Shown here: in pieces, positions 43,131-51,936 of the stretch
Layout: every line of letters begins with the position of its first letter
Position numbering within the stretch: the first letter of the stretch is position 1
Assembly (NCBI GenBank): GCA_963792915.1
Contig: CAWBYD010000007.1
Location: forward strand, 124,001 to 188,000
Source: Solirubrobacter sp963792915
GTDB lineage: Bacteria > Actinomycetota > Thermoleophilia > Solirubrobacterales > Solirubrobacteraceae
Direction of reading: 5' to 3'
DNA: 64,000 nt
Position numbers and translations under genes: made by a program
The notes under the pieces: generated by a model
The model's database searches: none
Told to the model about the DNA's origin: nothing
The model's input: the letters and a program-made list of their open reading frames with translations, nothing else

Positions 43131-44101
43131 CGGGGATCCACCGCCTGCCGATCCCCACGCCGTTCCGCGTCGGTCCCGTCAACTGCTACCTGATCGACGA
43201 CGACCCGCTGACGCTCGTCGACACCGGCCCGAACTCCGGCGAATCGCTCGTGGCGCTCGAGCAGGGCCTGCGCGAACACGGGCGGCGGATCGAGGAGCTC
43301 GAGCGGATCGTGCTCACCCACCAGCACACCGACCACGTCGGGCTGGTCGGGATCCTCGCCGACCGCTCGCGGGCCGAGGTATGCGCGCTCGACGTCCTCG
43401 CCCCGGTGGTCCAGGACACGACGGCGCACGCCGACCGCAGCGACGAGCTGGCGCAGGCGCTGATGCTGCGCCACGGCATCCCGCGCGACATGGTGACCGC
43501 GCTCGCCGCGTTCTCGCGGGCGCTGCGCGGCTGGGGCGGCAGCGCGCCGGTCACGCACGTGCTGCACGACGGGGGCGAGCTGGCGTTCGCGGGCCGCACG
43601 TTCGAGGTTCAGCACCGGCCCGGGCACTCGCCCTCGGACACGCTGTTCTGGGACCGCGAGCGCGCCGTGCTGATCGCGGGCGACCACCTGATCAAGCACA
43701 TCTCGTCCAACCCGCTGATCTCGCTCCCGCTCGGCGGCCGCAGCGGCGAGCCCGGCACGCGCCCGCGCGCGCTGATGATGTACATGGACTCGCTGCGCGA
43801 GACGCGCGAGCTGCCGGCCGAGACGATCCTCCCCGGCCACGGCGACACGTTCGGCGGCCACGCCGCGCTGATCGACGAGCGCTTCGAGATGCACGAGCGC
43901 CGCGCCGCCCGGATCGCGGCGCTGATCGCCGAGGAGCCGCGCTCCGCGCACGCGATCGCTCAGGCGATCTGGGGGAACGTCGCCGTCACCCAGGCGTATC
44001 TCACGCTCTCAGAGGTGCTCGGCCACGTCGACCTGCTGATCGACCGCGGGCAGGTCGAGGAGGCCCAGCGCGGCGGCGTGACGATCTTTCAAGCGATCTA
44101 G
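43127..44101 (+). CDS. Metallo-beta-lactamase-fold hydrolase
   Basis: Protein of 324 residues with the metal motif THQHTDH (H65, H67, D69, H70), QHRPGHSPSDT, AGDHLIKH and LPGHGDTF; the C-terminal ~80 residues form a winged-helix-like domain as in LACTB2/GloB-like hydrolases. Probably a thioesterase or related hydrolase. A TATGCT box 7 bases before ATG 43127 offers an internal leaderless promoter. It ends in a 4-bp tail-to-tail overlap (CTAG). Confidence 0.88.
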   Translation: MTGIHRLPIPTPFRVGPVNCYLIDDDPLTLVDTGPNSGESLVALEQGLREHGRRIEELERIVLTHQHTDHVGLVGILADRSRAEVCALDVLAPVVQDTTAHADRSDELAQALMLRHGIPRDMVTALAAFSRALRGWGGSAPVTHVLHDGGELAFAGRTFEVQHRPGHSPSDTLFWDRERAVLIAGDHLIKHISSNPLISLPLGGRSGEPGTRPRALMMYMDSLRETRELPAETILPGHGDTFGGHAALIDERFEMHERRAARIAALIAEEPRSAHAIAQAIWGNVAVTQAYLTLSEVLGHVDLLIDRGQVEEAQRGGVTIFQAI

Positions 44102-44463
44102 AGCGCGAAGTCGGCGGCGTCGATCAGGCCGCGCCGCAGCGCGCCGATCATCGCCTCGACCTGCTGGGCCATGCGCTCGCGGTCCAGCCGGTGCAGCGTG
44201 CGCGCGATCACGTCGGCGCGGCGGTCCAGCTCGCGGTCGAAGCGCTCGGCCACGGCGTTGGTGACCGTCACCTCGCAGAACGTGTGGCATTCGCCGCAGC
44301 GCAACTGCATCCACCACGCCTCAGGGCTCACGGGCTCCCAGTCGACCGGGTTGACGTAGTCCTTGCCGCAGGCGGCGCAGCGCTCGAGGCGATCAGGATC
44401 GGACCCACCGCCGGGCCGCCAGGAGAGGGCTCGGGCAAGCCAGTTGGAGTCGGAGGCGGGCAT
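44098..44463 (-). CDS. Zinc-ribbon protein, CxxC-LRCxxC-ADDF family, copy 2
   Basis: Protein of 121 residues from ATG 44463. The zinc ribbon has RCAACGKDYVNPVD and MQLRCGECHTF; the helical tail runs RFDRELDRRADVI to IDAADFAL. It is a paralogue of the gene at 22213-22518. A GATACT box 6 bases upstream of the ATG suggests a leaderless mRNA. Role unknown. Confidence 0.75.
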   Translation of the reverse strand: MPASDSNWLARALSWRPGGGSDPDRLERCAACGKDYVNPVDWEPVSPEAWWMQLRCGECHTFCEVTVTNAVAERFDRELDRRADVIARTLHRLDRERMAQQVEAMIGALRRGLIDAADFAL

Positions 44464-44554
44464 GCACCCAGTATCGGCACGCGCCGCCAATTCCTCCAGT
44501 GAGATACCCCACTCGTCCGGGTAGGGCAGCCCGTACCCGCGACGCGCAGAGCGG

Positions 44555-45913
44555 CTAAACGCCCGCCGGCTCGGGCAGCCACTCCAGCAGCGCCGCGGCC
44601 GCGTCGTTGCCCAGCCGCACCGCGTAGTTCGTTCCGCGGTCCTCGGGGAAGATCTGCGTCGTGTTGGCCAGCACGAGCCCGCGTCGCGGCGTCTTGAGCG
44701 CCGGAATCTTGGCGCGATAGCCGGGGGTCACGATCGGCTGCGCGGCGGGTTCGCGGTGCAGCCACAGCCGCTTCACCCAGCCCGCCTCGAACGCCGGGTT
44801 GACGGCCCGCAGGCCGGGCGTGTAGCGCTCGAGCACGGCGCCGGCGTCGAGTTCGAGCAGCTCGTGCCCGCGCGGCAGGTAGTTGGCGACGTAGAGGAAG
44901 CGCCGGCCGCCGTAGCGCTCCGGCGCGATCAGGTTCGTGTGCTCGATCAGGCCCACGAACGGCAGCGCGTCGTCGCCGATGTTGGTCCAGTAGAACGGCG
45001 AGAAGCGGCGGTCGATCTCGATCAGCAGGCACAGCGCCGTGAAGTACTCGATCCCGCGCAGCTTGGCGAGGTAGGCTTCGGGCAGCAGGCCGGGCGCCGC
45101 GAGCTGCTCCATCACGTCGTTGGGCACCGTCGCGAGCACGGCGTCGTAGCGCTCGGGCTCGAGCGTGTCGAACTCGCGCGGGTCGTGGCCGCGGCGGTAG
45201 GAGGCGCTCGCCGCGGGCGTCACGACGAAGCCCGGCTCGAGCCGGGCCGCGGGCCGGTCGATCAGCACGCGCCCGCCGCCGCGCTCGATGCGCTCGCGCA
45301 GCGTGTCGAACAGCTTCTCCCACGAGTGCCGCGGGTAGCCGAGCTTCTCCTCGGCGGCGTCGTCGCCGCGCCGCAGCCGCAGCTTGTTCTGCAGCCACAC
45401 CATCGCGATGTCGTCGGCCCGCTCGCCGAACTTGCCGCGCAGCAGCGGGCCCCAGAGCGCGCGCCAGGCGTCGCGCCCCATCCAGCGCTCGATCCACGCG
45501 CGCGCCGTGACGCGCTCGAACGGCGCGGGGTTGCCGGGGCCGCGCTGGATCGCCAGCACGGCCGCCCCGAGCCGCACGCGCGCCAGCGGCGGCAGCGGCT
45601 TGAAGCGCAGCAGGTCCAGCGGCGTCACGAACGGCCACTGGCGGCCCTCGGTGAAGTAGGCGACCGAGGACGTGAGCCATTCGAGCTCGTCCTCCATCCC
45701 CAACTCGTCGTAGAGCGCGGCGATGTGGCGATCGGTCGAGAACAGGTGGTGGTAGTAGCGCTCGAGCAGGTGGCCGTCGCCGATGTCGAGCGTCGCCGCC
45801 TGGCCGCCCAGCCCCGGCCAGCGCTCGTAGATGTCGACCGAGTGGCCCGCCTGGGTCAGCCGGTGGCCGGCGACGAGCCCCGCCAGCCCGGCGCCCAGGA
45901 CCGCGATCCTCAT
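44555..45913 (-). CDS. FAD-dependent amine-oxidase-like oxidoreductase
   Basis: Protein of 452 residues with a dinucleotide loop GAGLAGLVAGHRL at 7-19, ERWPGLGGQA, and a C-terminal FAD motif FPEDRGTNYAVRLGNDAA. It belongs to the protoporphyrinogen-oxidase/amine-oxidase/UDP-galactopyranose-mutase superfamily. The overlap with a dolichol-phosphate-mannose-synthase-like gene (ATGA) points to lipid or surface-glycan metabolism; the substrate is not identified. Confidence 0.82.
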   Translation of the reverse strand: MRIAVLGAGLAGLVAGHRLTQAGHSVDIYERWPGLGGQAATLDIGDGHLLERYYHHLFSTDRHIAALYDELGMEDELEWLTSSVAYFTEGRQWPFVTPLDLLRFKPLPPLARVRLGAAVLAIQRGPGNPAPFERVTARAWIERWMGRDAWRALWGPLLRGKFGERADDIAMVWLQNKLRLRRGDDAAEEKLGYPRHSWEKLFDTLRERIERGGGRVLIDRPAARLEPGFVVTPAASASYRRGHDPREFDTLEPERYDAVLATVPNDVMEQLAAPGLLPEAYLAKLRGIEYFTALCLLIEIDRRFSPFYWTNIGDDALPFVGLIEHTNLIAPERYGGRRFLYVANYLPRGHELLELDAGAVLERYTPGLRAVNPAFEAGWVKRLWLHREPAAQPIVTPGYRAKIPALKTPRRGLVLANTTQIFPEDRGTNYAVRLGNDAAAALLEWLPEPAGV

Positions 45914-46857
45914 CGCTCGGCGGGCTCTTGTACGTTGATGCGCTCGCGCACCACGTACAGCGGCCGGTGCTTGACCTCGTCGTAGATGCGGCCCACGTAC
46001 TCGCCGATGATCCCGACCGTGATCAGCTGGATCCCGCCCAGCAGCAGCACGACCACGATCACCGACGGCACGCCGCGCTCGTAGATGTGCGCGTAGCGGG
46101 CGGCGATCGTGAGCGGGATCGCGAGGAAGGCGATCAGGCTGAACAGGAAGCCGAGGAACGTCGCCCACTGCAGCGGCGTCGACGAGAACGACGTGATCGC
46201 GTCGAAGCTGAACCGCAGCATCTTGCGCAGCGGGTACTTGGTCACGCCCGCGTTGCGCTCCTGGCGCACGAACGGCACGCCGATCTGCGAGAAGCCGATC
46301 CAGACCGTCATCCCGCGCAGGAACCGGTTGCGCTCCGGCATCGCCAGCAGCGCGTTGAGCGCGCGCCGGTCCATCAGCCGGAAGTCGCCGGACTCGACGG
46401 CCAGATCCATCCGCGTGAGGCGCCGGAAGACGCGGTAGAAGCCCTGCGCCGTGGCGCGCTTGAAGGCGGTCTCCCCCAGCCGCTGCTGGCGCACGGCGTA
46501 CACCACGTCGATCCCCGCGCGCCACTGCGCGAGCATCTCCGGGATCACCTCAGGCGGATCCTGGAGGTCGCCGTCGAGCATCACGATCACGTCGCCGCGG
46601 GCGTGCTCGAGCCCGGCGGTGAGCGCCGGCTGGTGGCCGAAGTTGCGGGCGAGCGCCACGACCTTCACGCGCGGGTCGGCCTCGGCGGCGCGCGCCATCG
46701 CGGCGGCCGTGCCGTCCGTGGAGCCGTCGTCGACGAGGATCAGCTCGTAGTCGACCCCGTCCAGCGCGGACGCGACCCGCTCGGTGAACGGATCGACGGT
46801 CTCCTGTTCCTCGTACATCGGAGCCACCACGCTCAGCAGCCCCGGCTCGCGTTCCAT
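45910..46857 (-). CDS. Membrane glycosyltransferase, family 2
   Basis: Protein of 315 residues. The GT-A domain has VAPMYEEQET, LVDDGSTDGT (D43/D44) and MLDGDLQDPPE (metal-binding DxD near 95-97). Two C-terminal helices (about 231-252 and 264-286) are followed by a polar end, the DPM1/ArnC/GtrB layout. It probably charges a polyprenyl phosphate with a sugar. Leaderless: TACGCT lies 6 bases before the ATG. Confidence 0.92.
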   Translation of the reverse strand: MEREPGLLSVVAPMYEEQETVDPFTERVASALDGVDYELILVDDGSTDGTAAAMARAAEADPRVKVVALARNFGHQPALTAGLEHARGDVIVMLDGDLQDPPEVIPEMLAQWRAGIDVVYAVRQQRLGETAFKRATAQGFYRVFRRLTRMDLAVESGDFRLMDRRALNALLAMPERNRFLRGMTVWIGFSQIGVPFVRQERNAGVTKYPLRKMLRFSFDAITSFSSTPLQWATFLGFLFSLIAFLAIPLTIAARYAHIYERGVPSVIVVVLLLGGIQLITVGIIGEYVGRIYDEVKHRPLYVVRERINVQEPAER

Positions 46858-46863
46858 GCCGCC

Positions 46864-46881
46864 AGCGTACCGGCGTAAGCT
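46864..46881. promoter_or_regulatory. Divergent leaderless promoters for the glycosyltransferase and putA
   Basis: TACGCT (minus, 46864-46869) lies 6 bases before ATG 46857 and TAAGCT (plus, 46876-46881) lies 6 bases before ATG 46888. The start codons are 30 bp apart and both boxes fit a transcript starting at the start codon. Confidence 0.6.
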
Positions 46882-46887
46882 GCGCGC

Positions 46888-48231
46888 ATGGTCGACGACG
46901 CGGCGCTGGAGCGCGAGCTGTTCGAGGTGGGCCGGCGGCTGGCGGCCGCGCTGCCGAGCACCCGCAACCCGTTGAAGGCGCTCGACGACAAGGCGATGGA
47001 CCTCGCGTCCTCGGACGCCGAGCTCAAGGCCGCGCTGTTTCGCTTCGTCGACGTCGTCCCCGCCTGCCGGAACCTGGACGACCTCGCGCGCCATCTGACC
47101 GCCTTCCTCGAGGAGATCGACGACAAGCCGCCCAGCGTGGGGGTGGCGATGCGGATGGGCAACACGAAGGCCGGGCGGCGCGCGCTCGGGATCGCCGCCG
47201 CGGCCGGGGTGCGCCACATGGCGCAGCGGTTCATCGTCGGCGAGACGCCCAAGGCGGCGATCAACGACCTGCGCGGACTGTGGCGCGACGGCGTCGCCTC
47301 GACGATGGACCTGCTCGGCGAGGCGACCGTCACCCAGGCCGAGGCCCAGCGCTACGCCGACCGCTGCGCGGACGCGCTCGACACGATCTCGCACGCGGCG
47401 CTGAGCTGGCCCGCGCGCCCGCAGCTCGAGCGCGACTCCGGCGGCCCGCTGCCGCGCGCGAACCTGTCGGTCAAGGTGTCGGCGCTGACCCCGCTGCTGC
47501 GCCCGGACGCGCCGGAGCGCGGCAAGCGCGACGCCGCCGACCGTCTGCGCCCGCTGCTGCGCCGCGCGCATGAGCGCCGCGCGCACCTGCACATCGACAT
47601 GGAGTCGATGGATTCTCGCGACGCCGTGCTGGAGCTGATCCTCGACCTCCTGGCCGAGGAGGAGTTCCGCGACGGCCCGTCGGTCGGCATGGTGCTGCAG
47701 GGCTACCTGCGCGACTCGCCGCAGACGCTCGACACGATCCTCGCGTGGCTTCCGACCGTCCAGCGCGCCCAGCCGCTCACCGTCCGGCTGGTCAAGGGCG
47801 CCTATTGGGACCACGAGCTCGTGCAGGCGGCGCAGCATGGCTGGAACACGCCGGTGTTCGAGCGCAAGGCCGACACCGACGCGAACTTCGAGCGCCTGAC
47901 CCGGCGGCTGCTGGACGCGCGGCCGTCGATCCGCCCGGCGATCGCGTCGCACAACCTGCGCTCGGTCGCGCACGCGATCGCCTACAACCGGCTCACCGGC
48001 GGCGAGGACTCAGACCTCGAGCTGCAGGTGCTGCGCGGACTCGGCGACCCGCTGCAGGCCGCGATCGCCGACCAGGGCCTGCGCGTGCGCACCTATTGCC
48101 CGGTCGGCGACCTCGTCGCGGGCATGGCCTATCTTGTCCGGCGCCTGCTCGAGAACACGAGCAACGAGTCGTTCCTGTACGAGCAGGCGCGCGGCGTCCC
48201 GCTGGAGGAGCTGCTGGCGCAGCCGGCGTAG
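46888..48231 (+). CDS. putA: Proline dehydrogenase
   Basis: Monofunctional FAD enzyme of 447 residues that oxidises proline to pyrroline-5-carboxylate. Barrel motifs include NLSVKVSAL, LHIDMESMD, VGMVLQGYLRDS, TVRLVKGAYWD, ASHNLRSV and YCPVGDL. An N-terminal helical region of about 150 residues precedes the barrel. The matching P5C dehydrogenase gene follows at 49.1 kb, separated by an antisense secreted-protein gene. Confidence 0.93.
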   Translation: MVDDAALERELFEVGRRLAAALPSTRNPLKALDDKAMDLASSDAELKAALFRFVDVVPACRNLDDLARHLTAFLEEIDDKPPSVGVAMRMGNTKAGRRALGIAAAAGVRHMAQRFIVGETPKAAINDLRGLWRDGVASTMDLLGEATVTQAEAQRYADRCADALDTISHAALSWPARPQLERDSGGPLPRANLSVKVSALTPLLRPDAPERGKRDAADRLRPLLRRAHERRAHLHIDMESMDSRDAVLELILDLLAEEEFRDGPSVGMVLQGYLRDSPQTLDTILAWLPTVQRAQPLTVRLVKGAYWDHELVQAAQHGWNTPVFERKADTDANFERLTRRLLDARPSIRPAIASHNLRSVAHAIAYNRLTGGEDSDLELQVLRGLGDPLQAAIADQGLRVRTYCPVGDLVAGMAYLVRRLLENTSNESFLYEQARGVPLEELLAQPA

Positions 48232-48233
48232 CT

Positions 48234-49055
48234 TCAGAGCAGCGTCGCGCTCCACTTGACGGGCTTGAGCGTGCAGCGCGTCGTGACGCGCCCGTGCACG
48301 GTCACGACCACCACGCCCGTGAGCGTGCCCGCCCACGTCTCACCCGCGGGCGAGGCGCTGCGCGCGGCGGTCAGCGTCTGCGTGATCGCGTAGTGCTCGC
48401 GCTTGTAGTGCGTGTGGTACGTGCCGGAGTCCTGCAGCGCGTCCGGCGTCGCGGAGTCGAACGGCGGCGTCCAGGCCGTGATCGTGGCGTAGACGTCGCC
48501 GTCGCCGCATTTGGCCTGCCAGCCGATCCGGAAGTCGTCGATCACGCCGTCGGCGCCGGTGCTGAGCGCCACCACGCGCCGCTGCCGGGTGAGCCCGACG
48601 AGGTGCTTGGCGAGGCCGGGCGCGGCCGGCGCGCCGGCGCTGAACGTCACCGGGTGCGAGCACGTGGCGAGCCGCTTGCCGTTGTGCAGGATCTTCGTGG
48701 TCAGGCTGTAGGAGCCGCGATAGCCGGCGCCGGCCTTGACCATCCGCAGCCGCCCGATCACCCGCGCGCGGTAGCCGCGCGTGCCCTTGATCGTGTACGC
48801 GCCGTCGATCGCGACGCCGGTCTGGCTGGCCTCCCAGGTGCGCGGCCGGAACACCGTCGCGCTCGTAAAGCCCGGCCCGCGGTCGCACTGCGCGCGCCAC
48901 GCGAACGTCGTCCGCAGCACGTAGCCGCCGCGCGTGGTGACGCGAACGACCTTGCCCTGATCGGTCCTGCCCTTGAAGACCTTCGCGTCGGCCTGCGCCG
49001 GGAGTACGGCCGGGAGGAGCGCGGCGAGAACCGCGGATGAGAGGGACCTGAACAT
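48234..49055 (-). CDS. Secreted hypothetical protein
   Basis: Protein of 273 residues with a signal peptide (about 1-24, LSSAVLAALLPAVLPAQADA) and a beta-rich mature part with two repeats of the same kind: VFKGRTDQGKVVRV ... FAWRAQC and VGLTRQRRVVAL ... IGWQAKC. Internal duplication seems likely. It lies antisense between the two proline-catabolic genes. The ATG overlaps the possible upstream ATG of the dehydrogenase. Function unknown. Confidence 0.72.
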   Translation of the reverse strand: MFRSLSSAVLAALLPAVLPAQADAKVFKGRTDQGKVVRVTTRGGYVLRTTFAWRAQCDRGPGFTSATVFRPRTWEASQTGVAIDGAYTIKGTRGYRARVIGRLRMVKAGAGYRGSYSLTTKILHNGKRLATCSHPVTFSAGAPAAPGLAKHLVGLTRQRRVVALSTGADGVIDDFRIGWQAKCGDGDVYATITAWTPPFDSATPDALQDSGTYHTHYKREHYAITQTLTAARSASPAGETWAGTLTGVVVVTVHGRVTTRCTLKPVKWSATLL

Positions 49056-49110
49056 GACGCACCGGATACCCAGTATTCGGGCTGGTCATGCGCTGCCAAA
49101 CTCTCCTGCC

Positions 49111-50697
49111 GTGCTCGGCACCTTCACCAACGAATCGATACTGGAGCTGCGCCGCGCGCCGGTCCGGGCGCAGCTCTCGGGCGCCCTGGACGCGTTCGAC
49201 TCCGAGCCGGTGATCGACGTCCCCGTGTGGGTCGGGGACGGCCGCCGGACGGGCGATGCGCTCGTCTCGACCGATCCCGGCGAGCCCGAGCGGGTGGTCG
49301 CGCGGGCCGCGGTGGCGAGCGCGTCCGACGTCGACGCGGCGCTCGCGGCGGCGTCCGCCGAGCGCTCCTGGCGCCGGCGTCCCGCGGTCGAGCGCGCCGC
49401 CGTGCTGATCCGCGCCGCGGCCTGGCTGCGCCGGCGCCGGCTGTGGCTCGCGGCGCTCGAGGTGCGCGAGACCGCCAAGCCGTGGCGCGAGGCCGACGCC
49501 GACGTCTGCGAGGCGATCGACTTCCTCGAGTACTACGCGCGCGCCGCGGTCGCGCTCGAGGAGCACCCGGCCGGCGTGCCCGGCTCGCCCGGCGAGAGCC
49601 TGATCCAGCTGCCGGGCGAGCGCAACGAGCTGCGCTGGGTGCCGCGCGGCGTCGTCGCGGTGATCTCGCCGTGGAACTTCCCGGTGGCGATCCCGCTCGG
49701 GATGGTCGCGGCGGGCCTCGCGACCGGCAACGCCGTGGTGCTCAAGCCCGCCGAGCAGGCGCCGGCCTGCGGCTACATGGTGGTCCGCGCGCTGCGCGAG
49801 GCCGGCGTGCCGGCGGACGCGCTGGCGCTGCTGCCGGGCGAGGGCGCGGTCGGCGCGCAACTCGTCGGCGACGCGCGCGTGCACACGATCGCGTTCACCG
49901 GCTCCGGGCCCGTCGGCCTGGAGATCGTGCGCCGCGCGGCCGAGCTCGCGCCCGGCCAGAACCACCTCAAGCGCGTGGTCGCCGAGATGGGCGGCAAGAA
50001 CTGCGTGATCGTGGATTCCGACGCCGACCTCGACGACGTCGTCCCCGCGCTGGTCAAGTCGGCGTTCAACTACGCCGGCCAGAAGTGCTCGGCGGCGGCA
50101 CGGGTGCTGGCCCATGACGCGATCCATGACGCGCTCGTCCAGCGCCTGGCGGGCGCCGTCGAGGTGCTGCACGTCGGCCAGGCGTCCGACCCCGAGATCG
50201 ACGTGGGACCGGTGATCGAGCGCGAGGCGCAGGAGCGCGTGGCGCGCTACGCCGCCCAGGCCGAGGCCACGGGCCGGATCGCCGCGCGCGCCGCCGCCGT
50301 CCCGGACCGCGGCTACTTCGCCACGCCGACGCTCGCGTCCGATCTCCCGCCCGACTCGCCGGTGCTGCGCGAGGAGATCTTCGGCCCGCTGCTGGCGGTC
50401 GAGCGCGTGGCCTCGATCGAGGCGGCCTGCGACCGCGTCGACGCCTCGCCGTTCGCGCTCACCGGCGGGTTGTTCAGCCGCAACCCCCAGACGGTCGACT
50501 ACGTGGCCGACCGCTCGCCGGTCGGCAACCTCTACGTCAACCGCGAGATCACGGGCGCGATGGTCGGCCGCCAGCCGTTCGGCGGCAACCGGCTCTCGGG
50601 GACGGGCACCAAGGCCGGCGGGCCGGGCTACCTGCTGCAGTTCGTCGAGCCGCACGTGGTGACCGAGAACACCGTCCGCCACGGACTGGTGGTCTGA
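49111..50697 (+). CDS. pruA: 1-Pyrroline-5-carboxylate dehydrogenase (aldehyde dehydrogenase family)
   Basis: Protein of 528 residues that oxidises P5C/glutamate semialdehyde to glutamate. It has ISPWNFPVAIP, FTGSGPVGLEI, the catalytic Glu in VVAEMGGKN, the catalytic Cys in NYAGQKCSAAAR, and EEIFGPLLAVE. The opening FTNESILELRRAP is typical of RocA-type P5C dehydrogenases. Start GTG 49111 (ATG 49054 in the same frame is possible). Works with the upstream proline dehydrogenase. Confidence 0.92.
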   Translation: MLGTFTNESILELRRAPVRAQLSGALDAFDSEPVIDVPVWVGDGRRTGDALVSTDPGEPERVVARAAVASASDVDAALAAASAERSWRRRPAVERAAVLIRAAAWLRRRRLWLAALEVRETAKPWREADADVCEAIDFLEYYARAAVALEEHPAGVPGSPGESLIQLPGERNELRWVPRGVVAVISPWNFPVAIPLGMVAAGLATGNAVVLKPAEQAPACGYMVVRALREAGVPADALALLPGEGAVGAQLVGDARVHTIAFTGSGPVGLEIVRRAAELAPGQNHLKRVVAEMGGKNCVIVDSDADLDDVVPALVKSAFNYAGQKCSAAARVLAHDAIHDALVQRLAGAVEVLHVGQASDPEIDVGPVIEREAQERVARYAAQAEATGRIAARAAAVPDRGYFATPTLASDLPPDSPVLREEIFGPLLAVERVASIEAACDRVDASPFALTGGLFSRNPQTVDYVADRSPVGNLYVNREITGAMVGRQPFGGNRLSGTGTKAGGPGYLLQFVEPHVVTENTVRHGLVV

Positions 50698-51585
50698 GTG
50701 CGAGGCGTCGTGGCCGCCGCGCTGACGCCGCTGCACGACGACCTGTCGGTCGACCACGCGCGGTTCGCCGCGCACTGCCGGCGGCTGCTCGACGCGGGCT
50801 GTCACGGGCTGGGGATCTTCGGCACCACCGGCGAGGCGAACTCGTTCTCGGTCGGCGAGCGCGTCGCGGCGCTCGAGGCGCTCGTCGACGCGGGCGTGCC
50901 CGCCGGTGCGCTGCTGCCGGGCACCGGCGCGTGCGCGCTGCCCGATGCCGTGGCGCTCACGCGTGCGGCGCTGGACGCCGGCACGGCGGGCGCGCTCGCG
51001 CTCCCGCCCTTCTATTACAAGGACGTCTCCGACGACGGCCTGTTCGCGTTCTTCGCCGAGCTGGTCGAGCGCGTCGCCGACCCGCGCCTGCGGCTGTTCC
51101 TCTACCACATCCCGCCGGTCGCGCAGGTGGGCTTCAGCCCCGCGCTGATCGGGCGGCTGCTGGACGCCTACCCAGGCACGATCGCCGGCACCAAGGACAG
51201 CGCGGGCGACCCGGCGCGGATCGAGGCGGTCTGCCGTGAGTTCCCGGGGCTCGCCGTGTTCGCGGGTTCCGAGCGCTTCCTGCTGGACACGCTGCGCTGG
51301 GGCGGAGCGGGCTGCATCTCGGCCACCGTCAACGTCACCGCCGGGCGCGCCCGGGCCGTCTACGACCGGTTCGAGGCCGGGCTGGCCGCGGATGACGAGC
51401 AGGCCGCGCTGTCCGAGGCGCGCGGTTTCCTCGAGGGCTTCCCGGCGATCCCGGGGCTGAAGGCGATCATGGCCGACGCGACCGGCGACGCGGGCTGGCT
51501 GAACCTGCGCCCGCCGCTGCGGCCGCTGGACCCGGCGCGGGCCGGCGAGCTGCTCGCTAGGTCGTCACTCCCCGCTCGTCCCTGA
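50698..51585 (+). CDS. DapA-family class I aldolase
   Basis: Protein of 295 residues, a TIM-barrel Schiff-base lyase related to dihydrodipicolinate synthase/N-acetylneuraminate lyase. Schiff-base lysine K166 is in GTKDSAG, Y136 in LYHIPP, and the GTTGE motif at 42-46. The GTG start is immediately after the dehydrogenase stop. The context of proline/P5C catabolism suggests a hydroxyproline-type keto-acid substrate rather than lysine synthesis; this is an inference. Confidence 0.87.
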   Translation: MRGVVAAALTPLHDDLSVDHARFAAHCRRLLDAGCHGLGIFGTTGEANSFSVGERVAALEALVDAGVPAGALLPGTGACALPDAVALTRAALDAGTAGALALPPFYYKDVSDDGLFAFFAELVERVADPRLRLFLYHIPPVAQVGFSPALIGRLLDAYPGTIAGTKDSAGDPARIEAVCREFPGLAVFAGSERFLLDTLRWGGAGCISATVNVTAGRARAVYDRFEAGLAADDEQAALSEARGFLEGFPAIPGLKAIMADATGDAGWLNLRPPLRPLDPARAGELLARSSLPARP

Positions 51586-51916
51586 GCCAGCGCACGACGT
51601 CGGCGGGCGGGTGGCCGTCGAACTCCGCGCGCGCGGCGAGCCGCAGCAGCTGGTCCGGCCCTTCCTCCCACTCGTCCAGGCGATGCGCGAGGTAGAGCGC
51701 GAGCGCCTGCGTCATCACGACCGGCGGGTCCTCGTCGGCGCCGAACTGGAGGCGCTCGGGGAGCCCGTCCAGCAGCGCGCGCACGGGCTCGTCGACGTCC
51801 TCGAAGCGCGTCACGAACTCGGTCACGGCGGCGTCCTCGCCGCCCGGGTCCGCGAGCGAGGCCGCATGGCGCACGAGCTCCGAGAGGCTGATCAGGGTTC
51901 TGTCCGTGTTGGCCAT
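51557..51916 (-). CDS. Hypothetical helical protein
   Basis: Acidic protein of 119 residues rich in predicted helix (LSELVRHAASLAD, LALYLAHRLDEWEEG, PADVVRWLRDERGV). ATG 51916 has a good Shine-Dalgarno (GGAGGACGCGT). It lies 20 bp downstream of the alcohol dehydrogenase and overlaps the convergent aldolase gene by 29 bp. Family not recognised. Confidence 0.65.
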   Translation of the reverse strand: MANTDRTLISLSELVRHAASLADPGGEDAAVTEFVTRFEDVDEPVRALLDGLPERLQFGADEDPPVVMTQALALYLAHRLDEWEEGPDQLLRLAARAEFDGHPPADVVRWLRDERGVTT

Positions 51917-51936
51917 ACGCGTCCTCCTACCCGGGC

